Numbered from the stretch's first letter, positions 43,241 to 52,577 are shown. The stretch is DNA of 64,000 bases from Armatimonadota bacterium (GCA_022563855.1 JADFMN010000003.1:248001-312000), one strand, 5' to 3'. Notes: a model not told the origin generated them from the letters alone. Program-made: numbers and translations.

Positions 43241-44656
43241 ATGAGTACTGAGCCCAGCTCGGAGATGCAAATTTCTCGCGATGACCTGAATCCGTGTACA
43301 GTCGTGCTCGAAGTCGTCTGTTCCGCCAAGCAGGTTGAAACAGCGTTCAAGCGGGTACTCAAGGAGTACGGGAAGCGGGTTCGAATCCCGGGTTTCAGAG
43401 CTGGCCAGGCACCGTCGGCGATGATCGAGAAGGCGGTGCCCCTCGGCGATCTGGAAGGTGCGGCTATGGAAGAGGCGATCCGCGCAAGCTTGCGCAAGGC
43501 GCTCACCGACGAGTCGCTGAACGCCGTTGCCCAGCCGGCGGTCGATCTCAAGAAGTTCACGCGAGAGCCCCCAGAGTGCGAGTACACGGCCAAAGTTCCG
43601 CTCGCGCCGCAGGTCGAGCTAGGCGAGTACGAGGGTCTGCAAGCGGAAAAGTACAGGATCGAAGTCACCGAAGCCGATATCGAGCGCCAGATCGACGAAT
43701 TGAGGTCCAGAAGCGGCCAGCGCAAGGAGGTGGCCGACCGTGGTTTGCAAGCAGGGGACAACGCGCTCGTCAACATCAAGATCGAGGGGGACGAGGGGGA
43801 CGGTCGCAACTTTGTCGTCGTGGCCGGCCAGACGTTCGAGGGCCTCGATACTGCCCTCATGGGTATGCAGCTCGACGACATCAAGTCCGTCGACCTCACC
43901 TTTCCGGAGGCGTTCGAGGAGCAGGATTTGGCCGGTCAGACCGAGAAGTGCACCGTCACGCTTCGATCGCTGAGCGCGATAGAACTTCCTGCGCTCGATG
44001 ACGATTTCGCCAAGAGCCTGAGCCTAGAAGACGTGTCCGAACTGCGCGCACGGGTCGAGACTCGCATTCGAGAGGTCAGGCAACAGCTTTCCGAAGAGAT
44101 GGTGCACGAGCGAATCATCGAGCAGTTGCATGCGGCGAGCACCGTTCACGTTGCAGATAACCTTTGGGAGGCCGTGGCGGAGCGTCGCCTCAGCAACATC
44201 AAGGAGCAGTTGAAGGAGAAGGGCACCGACCTCGGAGCTTACGTGCAGCAGAACGGGATGACGGAAGAGCAGTTCGTAAAGGCGCAGCGGCAGGAGGCGA
44301 AGACGCACGTCGAGCGAGCAGCGATCATAGACTCAGTTTTCAAGCAGGAGGGGTTGGCGATCACCAACGAGGACACGAACGCCCAGTTCTTGAAAATCGC
44401 ATATGAAAACAACGTACTGCCGGAAAAAATGACCGAGTTCGCAAAGGAGTTCGGCCCTCAAATCCAGGATGAAATCGTGAACAGAACGATGTACGCCAAA
44501 GTGCTGGGGCTCCTGACCGAAAAGGCTAAAATAACCGAGGTGGACCCGCCGGTCGGGCCGACGGGAGATCAGGTTCAAAGCGACACTGCGATAGAGGCAC
44601 GGGATATCGAGCGATCTCCTGCCCGACAGGAGAATGACTTGGAGAGTAAAAAGTAA
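43241..44656 (+). CDS. tig: Trigger factor
   Basis: The 471-residue chaperone binds the ribosome tunnel exit. The ribosome-binding signature IPGFRAGQAPSAMIEK is in the N-domain. A PPIase-like central domain spans residues about 160-250 and the helical substrate-binding C-domain follows. A polar tail of about 30 residues ends the protein. The order tig-clpP-clpX is the classical one. TAGACT lies 12 bases and TTTACT four bases before the ATG, so the transcript start is uncertain. Confidence 0.94.
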   Translation: MSTEPSSEMQISRDDLNPCTVVLEVVCSAKQVETAFKRVLKEYGKRVRIPGFRAGQAPSAMIEKAVPLGDLEGAAMEEAIRASLRKALTDESLNAVAQPAVDLKKFTREPPECEYTAKVPLAPQVELGEYEGLQAEKYRIEVTEADIERQIDELRSRSGQRKEVADRGLQAGDNALVNIKIEGDEGDGRNFVVVAGQTFEGLDTALMGMQLDDIKSVDLTFPEAFEEQDLAGQTEKCTVTLRSLSAIELPALDDDFAKSLSLEDVSELRARVETRIREVRQQLSEEMVHERIIEQLHAASTVHVADNLWEAVAERRLSNIKEQLKEKGTDLGAYVQQNGMTEEQFVKAQRQEAKTHVERAAIIDSVFKQEGLAITNEDTNAQFLKIAYENNVLPEKMTEFAKEFGPQIQDEIVNRTMYAKVLGLLTEKAKITEVDPPVGPTGDQVQSDTAIEARDIERSPARQENDLESKK

Positions 44657-44659
44657 GCT

Positions 44660-45331
44660 ATGTCGAACCTGAAAACAGGGCCAGGATCGCCCGATAACCA
44701 TAACGGTCCAGGAGTTTCCAACGTATCCATGAGTAACGTGACAGCAGGAGTTCCGTTCGTCATCGAGCAGACGGCCCGTGGTGAGCGCACATACGATATA
44801 TGGTCTCGGCTGCTCAAGGACAGAATCGTCTTCCTCGGAACCCCGATCGACGACTACGTGGCGAACCTAATCATCGCCCAGTTGCTGTTCTTGGAGAAGG
44901 AAGATCCGGACAAGGACATAGATTTCTACATCCACACAGCGGGCGGCTCCGTGAGCGCGGGCCTCGCCATATTCGACACAATGGAGATGATCAAGCCGGA
45001 TGTCGCGACGATCTGTGTCGGGCAGGCAGCCTCGATGGGAGCAGTGTTGCTCGCTGGCGGAGCCAAGAAGAAGCGGTACGGCTTGCAGAACAGCCGGATA
45101 ATGATCCACCAGGTCTCTGGAGGAACCCAAGGCTCTGTCGCAGACATGAAGATCGCGATCGCTGAGGCAGACCGGTACATGGAGACCCTGATAGGTATTC
45201 TCAGCAAGGCGAGCGGAAAGAAGGTCGAACAGGTTCGAAAGGACAGTGATCGGGATTACTTCATGTCAGCTCAAGAAGCGTTGGACTACGGATTGATTGA
45301 CGAGGTATTGAAGCCGGGTGCGAAGAAGTAA
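44660..45331 (+). CDS. clpP: ATP-dependent Clp protease proteolytic subunit
   Basis: The 223-residue serine peptidase forms the ClpP barrel. The catalytic residues lie in [13 protein letters not shown] (Ser), [11 protein letters not shown] (His) and [13 protein letters not shown] (Asp). The N-terminus is about 30 residues longer than usual and Gly/Asn/Ser-rich. A second ATG at 44729 ([15 protein letters not shown]) would give the standard length, so the start is open. It begins three bases after the tig stop. Confidence 0.95.
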   Translation: MSNLKTGPGSPDNHNGPGVSNVSMSNVTAGVPFVIEQTARGERTYDIWSRLLKDRIVFLGTPIDDYVANLIIAQLLFLEKEDPDKDIDFYIHTAGGSVSAGLAIFDTMEMIKPDVATICVGQAASMGAVLLAGGAKKKRYGLQNSRIMIHQVSGGTQGSVADMKIAIAEADRYMETLIGILSKASGKKVEQVRKDSDRDYFMSAQEALDYGLIDEVLKPGAKK

Positions 45332-45342
45332 GGAATTGATTG

Positions 45343-46656
45343 ATGGCGCGAATAGACGAAACGAATCGGTGTTGCCTCTGCGGAAAGACGAAGGATCCGG
45401 CCGAAGGCGGTCGAAAGATCATCGTCGGATTGCACGGGGCCGTCTGTTCGGATTGCGTCAACCTTTGCAACGATATCCTGACTACCGGCGAAGACCTCCC
45501 GATTGGAGGTTTGGCAGACGAGTCAGGCTTTGGCGAGACGTCGTTCAAATCAGTCGGGTCTGAGCCGAAGACCGTGCCGAAGCCGAAAGAGATAGTCGGC
45601 TATCTTGAGAACTACGTCATCGGCCAAGAACACGCGAAGCGTTCGCTGTCTGTCGCGATCTACAACCACTACAAGAGGGTCTCGAGCGACCGGGCGGACG
45701 ACGACGTCGAACTGCAAAAGAGCAACATCCTCATGGTCGGACCGACCGGATCGGGCAAGACGCTGCTGGCTCAGACCCTGGCTCGAATGCTCGAAGTGCC
45801 GTTCGCCATGACCGACGCGACGGCGCTGACCGAGGCAGGGTACGTCGGCGAAGACGTCGAGAACATCCTGCTCAAGCTGTACCAGTCCGCTGAGCAGCTG
45901 GACTCATCGAACGCGCAGTCGCTGTGTGAGAAAGGGATTATCTACGTCGATGAGATCGACAAGATCGGTCGAAAGAGCGACAACCCGTCGATCACGCGCG
46001 ACGTCAGCGGCGAAGGCGTTCAACAGGCGCTGCTCAAGATTCTGGAGGGTACGGTCGCCAACGTTCCCCCGCAAGGTGGTCGCAAGCACCCGCAGCAAGA
46101 GTACATCCCCATCGATACGACGAACATTCTGTTCATCTGCGGCGGGGCATTTGAAGGGCTTTCAGATATTATCATGCGCCGACAGAAGGAGAACGTGCTC
46201 GGGTTCCGCGCCAATCCATCGAGCAAGGCCGAGCGCAAGAAGGACATACTCCGCAACGTCCTTCCCGAAGACCTTCTAAAGTACGGCCTCATTCCGGAGT
46301 TCATCGGTCGATTGCCTGTGATTACTACCCTCGAGGAACTCGATGAAGAGGCGCTTATCAGGATTCTGACAGAGCCGAAGAACGCGATTACGAAGCAGTA
46401 CAAGAAGTTCTTCGAACTGGACAACGTTGAACTGGAGTTCGAGGAAGGGGTGCTCAAGGAGATCGCGGCGGAGGCGATGAAAAGGAAGACCGGCGCACGA
46501 GCGCTGCGAGCGATCTTGGAGAACATCATGCTCGAGGTGATGTACGAGGTGCCGAGCAACGACGACATCAAGAAAGTGATCGTTCCGGTGGGCTCCGTAG
46601 CTGGCACGGCTGAACCACAGTTGCTGACAGAGGCGGAAGCGAAGGAGGCCAGCTAG
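45343..46656 (+). CDS. clpX: ATP-dependent Clp protease ATPase subunit
   Basis: The unfoldase (437 residues from this ATG; another ATG lies one codon earlier) has a treble-clef zinc finger (CCLCGK and CSDCVNLC). The AAA+ core has GPTGSGKT as Walker A, the pore loop GYVG and sensor region [12 protein letters not shown]. It recognises tagged substrates and feeds them to ClpP. It closes the tig-clpP-clpX operon, and a strong terminator follows 43 bases after its stop. Confidence 0.96.
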   Translation: MARIDETNRCCLCGKTKDPAEGGRKIIVGLHGAVCSDCVNLCNDILTTGEDLPIGGLADESGFGETSFKSVGSEPKTVPKPKEIVGYLENYVIGQEHAKRSLSVAIYNHYKRVSSDRADDDVELQKSNILMVGPTGSGKTLLAQTLARMLEVPFAMTDATALTEAGYVGEDVENILLKLYQSAEQLDSSNAQSLCEKGIIYVDEIDKIGRKSDNPSITRDVSGEGVQQALLKILEGTVANVPPQGGRKHPQQEYIPIDTTNILFICGGAFEGLSDIIMRRQKENVLGFRANPSSKAERKKDILRNVLPEDLLKYGLIPEFIGRLPVITTLEELDEEALIRILTEPKNAITKQYKKFFELDNVELEFEEGVLKEIAAEAMKRKTGARALRAILENIMLEVMYEVPSNDDIKKVIVPVGSVAGTAEPQLLTEAEAKEAS

Positions 46657-46698
46657 GCTACTGGCCGGTAAGTTCACTGCTGGCAACAAAACCGTATA

Positions 46699-46731
46699 CG
46701 CTCGCACCCTGTTAAGAGTGCGAGCGTTTTC
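46699..46731 (+). terminator. Rho-independent terminator of the tig-clpPX operon
   Basis: A perfect nine-bp stem CGCTCGCAC / GTGCGAGCG with a ten-base loop is followed by TTTTC. Confidence 0.93.
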
Positions 46732-46812
46732 ATGTGGCGAATGTTGAATAAATGGGTTGTCGAGTCGCCTCGGATGTGACTTGGCTAATCTGAAAAGGCT
46801 GAAATTGCGGTT

Positions 46813-47160
46813 ATGTATTTGATTTCTTGGAATCCCGGCAAGCGCCAGATTGAGGCGAGTTTTGGTGGCTACATCACGAACGGCGAGGCGAAAGTGTTTC
46901 TGGAGGAGATGACTGAGTACCTTCGGATGCACAGCGACGAACCGTTCAGCATCCTGATCGACTATGCGACTGTCCGGCGGATGGACGACGGGGTTTTGAC
47001 GTCGTTCGAGAACGCGCGAGAGGCTGGCCAGTTCGCCGGCGCGGAGAAAGTGACGTTCGTCGCACGCACCGACGACGAGGCAGAAGACCTCACCGACAGC
47101 AGATTACAACAGGTCCTGGAAGGCCAGGAAGAGTACGTCGCTTATCGGCTGGCCGGCTAA
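46813..47160 (+). CDS. Hypothetical protein, SpoIIAA/STAS-like in appearance
   Basis: The 115-residue soluble protein reads like an alternating alpha/beta domain: MYLISWNPGKRQIEASFGGY, a helix FLEEMTEYLRMH, a strand FSILIDYATVRR, and a strand KVTFVAR. This resembles SpoIIAA-like or STAS-like proteins, but the match is by pattern only. It follows the clpX terminator and precedes the tRNA gene. No Shine-Dalgarno is clear. Confidence 0.6.
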   Translation: MYLISWNPGKRQIEASFGGYITNGEAKVFLEEMTEYLRMHSDEPFSILIDYATVRRMDDGVLTSFENAREAGQFAGAEKVTFVARTDDEAEDLTDSRLQQVLEGQEEYVAYRLAG

Positions 47161-47207
47161 GCGAGAACAAGGCGAACGGTCCGAAGACCGAGTACCCGTT
47201 GCAAAAC

Positions 47208-47246
47208 TGGGGCAACTCTGCCAATATGAACGGCGGAGTTGCCCCA
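47208..47246. repeat. Inverted repeat overlapping the tRNA-Gln 5' end
   Basis: The arms TGGGGCAACTC (47208-47218) and GAGTTGCCCCA (47236-47246) are perfect complements. The right arm contains the whole 5' acceptor strand of tRNA-Gln. The left arm includes TGGGGCA, the same as the tRNA's 3' acceptor strand. A TTGCAA-17-CAATAT pair (47199-47227) could be the tRNA promoter. Confidence 0.7.
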
Positions 47247-47313
47247 TCGTCTAATGGTAGGACAGCGGTCTCTGGTACCGTAGGTTGGGGTTCGAATCCC
47301 TGTGGGGCAGCCA
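47240..47313 (+). tRNA. tRNA-Gln (anticodon CTG), CCA encoded
   Basis: A full cloverleaf can be folded. The acceptor stem is TGCCCCA/TGGGGCA, the D arm GTCT...GGAC, and the anticodon stem GCGGT/ACCGT with loop CTCTGGT and anticodon CTG. The T arm is TGGGG-TTCGAAT-CCCTG. The discriminator is G and CCA is encoded in the DNA. Confidence 0.95.
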
Positions 47314-47369
47314 AGAAAAGTCGTTCGCATCGATCGCTCGCCGTCCAGTATCGAAGAGCGTTCAAGACG

Positions 47370-47813
47370 TTAGGTGCTGGCCCAGGGGTCGTTGGGGTCG
47401 TACAGGTCCGCTACCCCTAGATACTCTTTCAGCTCTTTCTCTGCCGCTACTTTGAGGGGATCGGGCTTCGGCTCGTTCGGGCGCGTCGCAACTGGGCCAC
47501 GATTCATTGCCGACGCGAACCGTGCTAATAGAGGGGCTTGCGGAGTCTGCACGGACGGCAGCCGATCTCGCTCGGGGTGTGTCCCTCTTTGGTTTCTCGC
47601 TGGATCGGATCGGCCGGCGCGGCCAGCTAAAGCCGCTAGCGCGTTCATCTGTTGCTGAAACTGGTAGCAGTTTCGGGCGTCTTCCGGACCGAGAACGAAC
47701 CGCTGTCGAGGAGCTTGCTGACCCAAGCCTAGCCCGATCAGGTTATCCAAACTCAGCCCGATCATGTCGCCCCAGTCCGGTACGAGCATGTTCTGTCCTG
47801 ACATCGGATCCAA
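47370..47813 (-). CDS. Hypothetical protein
   Basis: The 147-residue product has no recognised family. Its first third contains WGDMIGLSLDNLIGLGLGQQ; the middle is Gln/Asn/Ala-rich (CYQFQQQMNALAAL). The C-terminus has KVAAEKELKEYLGVADLYDPNDPW. The TTG start at 47813 has TAAAAT ending five bases upstream; an ATG three codons later is the alternative. It is convergent with the tRNA gene. Confidence 0.5.
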   Translation of the reverse strand: MDPMSGQNMLVPDWGDMIGLSLDNLIGLGLGQQAPRQRFVLGPEDARNCYQFQQQMNALAALAGRAGRSDPARNQRGTHPERDRLPSVQTPQAPLLARFASAMNRGPVATRPNEPKPDPLKVAAEKELKEYLGVADLYDPNDPWAST

Positions 47814-47848
47814 GATTCATTTTACCAGACCAAATTGCCCGAGCGACC

Positions 47849-47889
47849 GTGTGGCATGGTTGTCCCGATATCCGTGCGGGGCAGCCATG
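47849..47889. repeat. GTGTGGCATGG hairpin repeat, copy 1
   Basis: A hairpin with a 13-bp stem (CATGGTTGTCCCG against CGGGGCAGCCATG, with two G-T type mismatches) and a short loop. The reverse complement of 50025-50065 matches it nearly throughout. In one frame it encodes WHGCPDIRAGQPC, which also appears in false N-terminal extensions elsewhere in the window. Confidence 0.9.
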
Positions 47890-47892
47890 TTC

Positions 47893-48036
47893 TCAGCTCG
47901 TCTTTTCGAGCTGATTCACGACTTCTTCGTGGCTGTTTTCGCGAGCGTAGTCCAGCGCTGTCTTGCCTTCTTTGTCTCGGAGCGACCTGTCGGCGCCGCA
48001 AGGCAAGTCGACGCCCGCACTGAGCTGTTCGCGCAT
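47893..48036 (-). pseudogene. Ankyrin-repeat fragment
   Basis: The frame reads LSAGVDLPCGADRSLRDKEG followed by KTALDYARENSHEEVVNQL, which matches about one and a half ankyrin repeats. From an internal ATG it gives 47 residues, too short for a working ankyrin protein. It lies 14 bases after the stop of the membrane-protein gene in a different frame, and a hairpin repeat abuts its stop. It is probably the tail of a decayed gene. Confidence 0.6.
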
Positions 48037-48050
48037 CAACTGTGGGCACT

Positions 48051-48473
48051 TCAAGCCTCTCTGTAGATCCATGCGCCTACAAGTGTCGAAAGCATCAGGC
48101 CGACGAGCGTTATGACCGCCCACAGAGCGAGCATGGTTGTCGGGAAGAGCCCCAGCATGCCGTAGCCCACTACTGCCAGGAAAGCACCGCCAAGCCAGAA
48201 CATGAAGCCAACGAGAGCGGCGGTCTTCGGGCCCGGACCGTACCTCGACCTGGCCGCCGTGTAAAACCAGAGAGCGACGAAACCCCAAGTGAACCGCATG
48301 AGGCAGAACACCGCCAACGAAGCGAGACTTTGCGGAGGCGAGAACTGGTGAGCGTCTAGTATGGCGAACATCTCGTCCACATAGAGGCCGGTCGAGAGCA
48401 GTTGTACTGCAATCATCACCACCCCGGCCGCCAGGCCACCCAGCACGAACCGTCCACGGTTGATACGCGCCAT
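48051..48473 (-). CDS. Small membrane protein, four predicted helices
   Basis: The 140-residue product has four hydrophobic stretches (LGGLAAGVVMIAVQLLSTGL, LASLAVFCLMRFTWGFVAL, TAALVGFMFWLGGAFLAVVG and MLALWAVITLVGLMLSTLVG). No family is known to me. The ATG at 48473 follows the sulfatase stop by two bases; a TTG two codons earlier is the alternative. It is probably cotranscribed with the sulfatase. Confidence 0.62.
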   Translation of the reverse strand: MARINRGRFVLGGLAAGVVMIAVQLLSTGLYVDEMFAILDAHQFSPPQSLASLAVFCLMRFTWGFVALWFYTAARSRYGPGPKTAALVGFMFWLGGAFLAVVGYGMLGLFPTTMLALWAVITLVGLMLSTLVGAWIYREA

Positions 48474-48475
48474 TC

Positions 48476-49978
48476 TCAATCTCGTCCGCTATCATACATC
48501 GAGTTAAAGCAACCGTCAACGACAGCGGAATCAAGTTTGCGCCGCTCGACTTGTCTAGCACTGCATTTGCAGTGCGATGAGCTCAAGCCGCCCTTTCCAG
48601 GGGGTTGCACGAGGATGAACTCGTGGTCGTAACGCTCTGCGTTGTTCTTCAGCCAGAACGGGGAAGTGCGGAAGCGTGGGTACTGTAGCGTCGCTTCCCA
48701 CGCGAACAGTTTCTTGAACAGCTCGCGCGCCTTTTCTGGTCGCTTCCACAGCAGGTTGTTCTGCTCGCTGATGTCTTCGGCGAGGTTGAACAGCATCGGC
48801 GGTCGGTCCGGCAGCCGGATCAGTTTCCAGTCTCCATCGCGGATGGCAGCGCCGAAGCCCAATCGCCAGTACAGCGTCTCGTGCGGTTCGCCATCTGCTG
48901 CTCCATTGAGAAAAGGCATTAGATCGAGACCGTCGAGCTTCGTGTCTTCTTCGGCAGGCAGTGATCCACCGCCAGCGATGATCGATGTTGTCATGATGTC
49001 GAGCGAGATCACGGGCAGGTCGTACGTTGTGCCCGGAGCGACGTGGCCCGGCCACTTCAGACAGAACGCGACGCGAACCCCGCCTTCGAGGAACGTGCCC
49101 TTCATGCCGTTCAGCGGAGCGTTGATCGCGCCTGCGTCGGTTTGTCCGCCGTTGTCGTTGAGGAAGATCACGATCGTGTTCTCCTCGACGCCCTGCTCGC
49201 GCAGCGTTCGCAGAACCTCGCCGACCTGCTGATCCATCGAGTCGACCATCGCGCAGTAAGTCCTGCGCCGTCTGTTCTCGATCCACTCGTATTTGGCGAG
49301 GTCTTCGTCCTTGGCTTGCAGCGGTGTGTGCGGGGCGCTGAAGCTCAAGTACAGGAAGAACGGGTCGTCTGCGTTGCGCTCGATAAACCTGCACGCCGCC
49401 TGCCCAAGGTCGTCGGTCAGATATGTGACAGGCCGCACCGGGCCCGGATTCGCCTCGAGCCTCGTCCTGCGATTGCCCTCGATCTCCCAGTACGAGCGGC
49501 TCCCGCCACGAAAGAAGTACCACTCGTCGAATCCCCGCTCCCTCGGATGAAAGTGGTCTTCTATACCGAGATGCCACTTGCCGATCACTCCGGTCGTATA
49601 GCCGAGATCCTTCATGTAGTCGGCAAACGTCAACTGCTCAAGCGGCAGGCCGATCATCTCGGGGATATCGCCCGGCTGGGCTTCGGTGACCCCTGCGTTG
49701 AACTCGTGTCCGAACCGCTGTTGGTACTTGCCGGTGAGCAGGCCGGCGCGCGACGGGCTGCAGACTGCGGCGCTGACATAACCCTGCGTGAAGATCACTC
49801 CGTTCGCCGCGATCGAGTCGATGTTCGGAGTCTCGATCTGCAGCGAGCCGGTGAATCCAAAGTCGCCATACCCCGCGTCGTCGCTGAAGATCAGGACGAT
49901 GTTGGGCTTCTCTTGAGCGATCGCGAAGGCGGTGCCGACGACGAGCAACCCCGACAGAACAGAGCGAACTGCGCGCAT
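48476..49978 (-). CDS. Secreted sulfatase (type I, formylglycine-dependent)
   Basis: The 500-residue protein has a signal peptide (MRAVRSVLSGLLVVGTAFAIA). The motif CSPSRAGLLTG carries Cys73, which is the residue converted to formylglycine in active type I sulfatases. Metal and substrate motifs (LIFSDDAGYGDFG, GKWHLG) are present. The upstream part of the open frame comes from a hairpin repeat and is rejected. TAACCT ends seven bases before the ATG. Divergent to the rhamnosidase, it may desulfate a sulfated rhamnose-containing glycan (inference). The C-terminal ~40 residues include sequence from a GCACTGCA/TGCAGTGC palindrome (48557-48574). Confidence 0.88.
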   Translation of the reverse strand: MRAVRSVLSGLLVVGTAFAIAQEKPNIVLIFSDDAGYGDFGFTGSLQIETPNIDSIAANGVIFTQGYVSAAVCSPSRAGLLTGKYQQRFGHEFNAGVTEAQPGDIPEMIGLPLEQLTFADYMKDLGYTTGVIGKWHLGIEDHFHPRERGFDEWYFFRGGSRSYWEIEGNRRTRLEANPGPVRPVTYLTDDLGQAACRFIERNADDPFFLYLSFSAPHTPLQAKDEDLAKYEWIENRRRRTYCAMVDSMDQQVGEVLRTLREQGVEENTIVIFLNDNGGQTDAGAINAPLNGMKGTFLEGGVRVAFCLKWPGHVAPGTTYDLPVISLDIMTTSIIAGGGSLPAEEDTKLDGLDLMPFLNGAADGEPHETLYWRLGFGAAIRDGDWKLIRLPDRPPMLFNLAEDISEQNNLLWKRPEKARELFKKLFAWEATLQYPRFRTSPFWLKNNAERYDHEFILVQPPGKGGLSSSHCKCSARQVERRKLDSAVVDGCFNSMYDSGRD

Positions 49979-50024
49979 AGGCGGCAGGTTACCTACGGGA
50001 TCGGGTAAATCGGTTCTGGCTCGA

Positions 50025-50065
50025 CATGGCTGCCCCGCACGGGCATCGGGACAACCATGCCACAC
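50025..50065. repeat. GTGTGGCATGG hairpin repeat, copy 2 (inverted)
   Basis: This is the reverse complement of the repeat at 47849-47889 with very few changes. It sits between the divergent sulfatase and rhamnosidase genes and ends only seven bases before the rhamnosidase ATG. Confidence 0.9.
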
Positions 50066-50072
50066 GACGCTG

Positions 50073-52577
50073 ATGTTGCGCATTGCCGACGGCTCTCTTC
50101 GCTGCAATCTGCTTGTCGATCCGCTTGCGATCGCGGACGAACGGCCGATCCTGTCGTGGGTGCTTGATGGCGACGTTCGCCAGGTGGCTTACCGGATCGT
50201 CGTGTCGTCGCGCGCCGGTGGAGAGCCTGATCTTTGGGATTCCGGTCGAGTGGAATCCGACCAGACGTTCGGCATCGCTTATGGCGGCTTGCCTTTGCAA
50301 CCGTTGCAAGTCGCGTTCTGGCGGGTGATGGTCTGCGACGGGGAGTGGAGCACGGAGGCGCAGTGGAAGCGAGCGCCGGACGGTTGGTGCGCTGAGTGGA
50401 TCGGTTGGGACGAGCCTATTCGTCAAGAGTGCTCCGATCTCTTCCTTCCACCGCCGAGGTGTCTGCGAACCGAGTTTTCCGTCGAAAGGCCGATACAGTG
50501 CGCGACGCTTTACGCGACAGCGCTTGGGATTTTCGAAACAGAGATCAACGGTCGCCGCGTCGGGCAGGAGTGGTTTGCTCCCGGCTGGACGGATTACACC
50601 AAGCGCGTCCACTATCGCGCCTACGATGTGACATCGCTCATCACAAAGGGCGAAAACGCGATCGGGGCCACTTTGATGGACGGGTGGTATGCCGGGTATC
50701 TAGGATTCAAGCCGGAGCGCGACCAGTACGGAGACCAGACGCGCTTTTCGTGCATGCTCGTTCTGGAGTATCGCGATGGCGAAGTCGAAAGAGTTGTGAC
50801 GAGCGCGGATTGGCGCGCGAGCGTCGGGCCGCTGCATCACTCCGACTTTCTGATGGGCGAGTCGCTTGTCGAGTGCGAGCAGATGGACAGCTGGTCGTCG
50901 CCAGGGTTTGACGACTCAGCGTGGTCAGCAGTCGATGCAGGCACGGACTTGCAACCTTTGATCGAGCCGTATCCGATGAATCCGTGCGTTTGCTTTGAAG
51001 TTGTCAAGCCGGTTTCGGTGCGCAGGATCAGCTCGCGCAAGCACATCTATGATTTCGGGCAGAACCTCTCCGGAGTCGTCGTTGCGAGGCTGCGCAAGGC
51101 CAGAGCCACGATTCGTCACGGAGAGGCGCTCGATTCGGAGGGGAATCTGTACACGGACAACTTGCGCACGGCGCAGGCGATCGATAAGTTCTCGGTTTTG
51201 GAAAAAGGCAGAGAGTATTCTCCCAGCGGCACGTTTCACGGGTTTAGATACGCTCAAGCGACCGGCGCGAAGCTGGCGAGCATCAAGGCGAAGGCGTTGA
51301 GCAATATCGACAAGCTCGCCAGCACGTTCGAGTGCTCCGATGAGCGGCTGAACCGGCTGTGGTCGAACATCGTCTGGACGCAGCGCGCGAACTTCATCGA
51401 GGTGCCCACGGACTGCCCGCAGCGCGACGAGCGACTTGGTTGGACAGGGGACATTCAGATATATGCGCGCACGGCTTGTCTCGTCGCGGACGTGCAGGCG
51501 TTCCTGCGGAAGTGGCTCGTCGACCTTGCGGACGCGCAGCGCGACGACGGGCAGTATCCGATGGTCGCTCCGCTGAAAGTTGCGGGCGACGACGGCGGCC
51601 CGGCATGGTCAGACGCCGGCGTAATCGTGCCTTGGGCTCTGTACCAAGTCTACGAGGATCGCGCGATCTTAGACCAGCAGTACGAATCCATGAAGCGATT
51701 TCTGCAGTTCTGCGAATCGCGCTCTACCGAGGAAGGGCTTCCTCCCGACGAGTACCACTGCTTCGGAGATTGGTTGAACGTCGAAGTTGACACGCCGCAC
51801 GACGTGATCTACACGGCGTACTTTGCACACGCAGCCGATCTCATGTCGCGGATAGCCGCTGTCCTCGAGTGTCCACAAGACGAGGTGAAATACCACGCTC
51901 TGTTCGCAAAGTTGCGGTCTTCGTTTGCGCGAGCGTACGTATCGGATGAAGGAGTCGTGGCCGGGGACTCGCAAACCGGTTACGCCCTTGCACTGGCGTT
52001 CGGTCTGCTCGACGAACCGCTTCGATCGCTGGCTGTCGAACAGTTGGTCGTAAACGTTGAGCGGCACGGTCACTTGACGACGGGGTTCGTCGGCACGAAG
52101 GATTTGATGCTGGTGCTTCGCGACATCGGTCGCACAGATATTGCGTATACGATTCTCCTGAGCGACGAGTATCCCGGCTGGCTGTTCAGCGTGAAGCACG
52201 GTGCAACGACGATCTGGGAACGGTGGAACGGGTGGACGCCGGAAGACGGGTTTGCGGACCCGGCGATGAACTCGTTGTCGCACTACGCCTACGGTGCAGT
52301 CGGGCAGTTCATGATGGAGACGATCGGCGGGATTCGTCTGTTGGAGCCTGGGTACAAGCGCGTCTTGATCGCTCCCGAGCCAGGACCGCTGACGCACGGC
52401 AGCGCGACATACGATTCTGTTCGCGGTCGGATCACTACTGACTGGAGAATCGCGGACGGTCAATTCACGCTCAAGCTGTCAATTCCGCCGAGCATCGAAG
52501 CAGTCGTGCGTCTCCCGAGTGGGGAAGAAGCAATCGTCGGTGCGGGTACTTGGGATTACGAGGAACAAGATTCTTAA
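50073..52577 (+). CDS. Alpha-L-rhamnosidase, GH78 family
   Basis: The 834-residue protein has the GH78 layout: N-terminal beta domains with the signature FAPGWTDYTKRVHYRAYDVT, the concanavalin-like domain, and an (alpha/alpha)6 barrel with ECSDERLNRLWSNIVWTQRA, VPTDCPQRDERLGWTGDIQI and ERWNGWTPEDGF. The acidic residues in DCPQRDERLGWTGD and near WERWNGW form the active site in the family. No signal peptide is seen, so it acts inside the cell. The upstream frame is repeat-derived; the ATG at 50073 (MLRIADGSL) begins the family sequence. Confidence 0.92.
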   Translation: MLRIADGSLRCNLLVDPLAIADERPILSWVLDGDVRQVAYRIVVSSRAGGEPDLWDSGRVESDQTFGIAYGGLPLQPLQVAFWRVMVCDGEWSTEAQWKRAPDGWCAEWIGWDEPIRQECSDLFLPPPRCLRTEFSVERPIQCATLYATALGIFETEINGRRVGQEWFAPGWTDYTKRVHYRAYDVTSLITKGENAIGATLMDGWYAGYLGFKPERDQYGDQTRFSCMLVLEYRDGEVERVVTSADWRASVGPLHHSDFLMGESLVECEQMDSWSSPGFDDSAWSAVDAGTDLQPLIEPYPMNPCVCFEVVKPVSVRRISSRKHIYDFGQNLSGVVVARLRKARATIRHGEALDSEGNLYTDNLRTAQAIDKFSVLEKGREYSPSGTFHGFRYAQATGAKLASIKAKALSNIDKLASTFECSDERLNRLWSNIVWTQRANFIEVPTDCPQRDERLGWTGDIQIYARTACLVADVQAFLRKWLVDLADAQRDDGQYPMVAPLKVAGDDGGPAWSDAGVIVPWALYQVYEDRAILDQQYESMKRFLQFCESRSTEEGLPPDEYHCFGDWLNVEVDTPHDVIYTAYFAHAADLMSRIAAVLECPQDEVKYHALFAKLRSSFARAYVSDEGVVAGDSQTGYALALAFGLLDEPLRSLAVEQLVVNVERHGHLTTGFVGTKDLMLVLRDIGRTDIAYTILLSDEYPGWLFSVKHGATTIWERWNGWTPEDGFADPAMNSLSHYAYGAVGQFMMETIGGIRLLEPGYKRVLIAPEPGPLTHGSATYDSVRGRITTDWRIADGQFTLKLSIPPSIEAVVRLPSGEEAIVGAGTWDYEEQDS

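Noticed and set aside
48037-48561. Upstream part of a 222-codon frame ending in the ankyrin fragment
   Set aside because: It overlaps the four-helix membrane protein on the same strand and shows no ankyrin or other pattern.
49979-50107. N-terminal extension of the sulfatase and, on the other strand, of the rhamnosidase
   Set aside because: Both extensions are read from the hairpin repeat (HGCP...GQPC) and precede a signal peptide or the normal family start.
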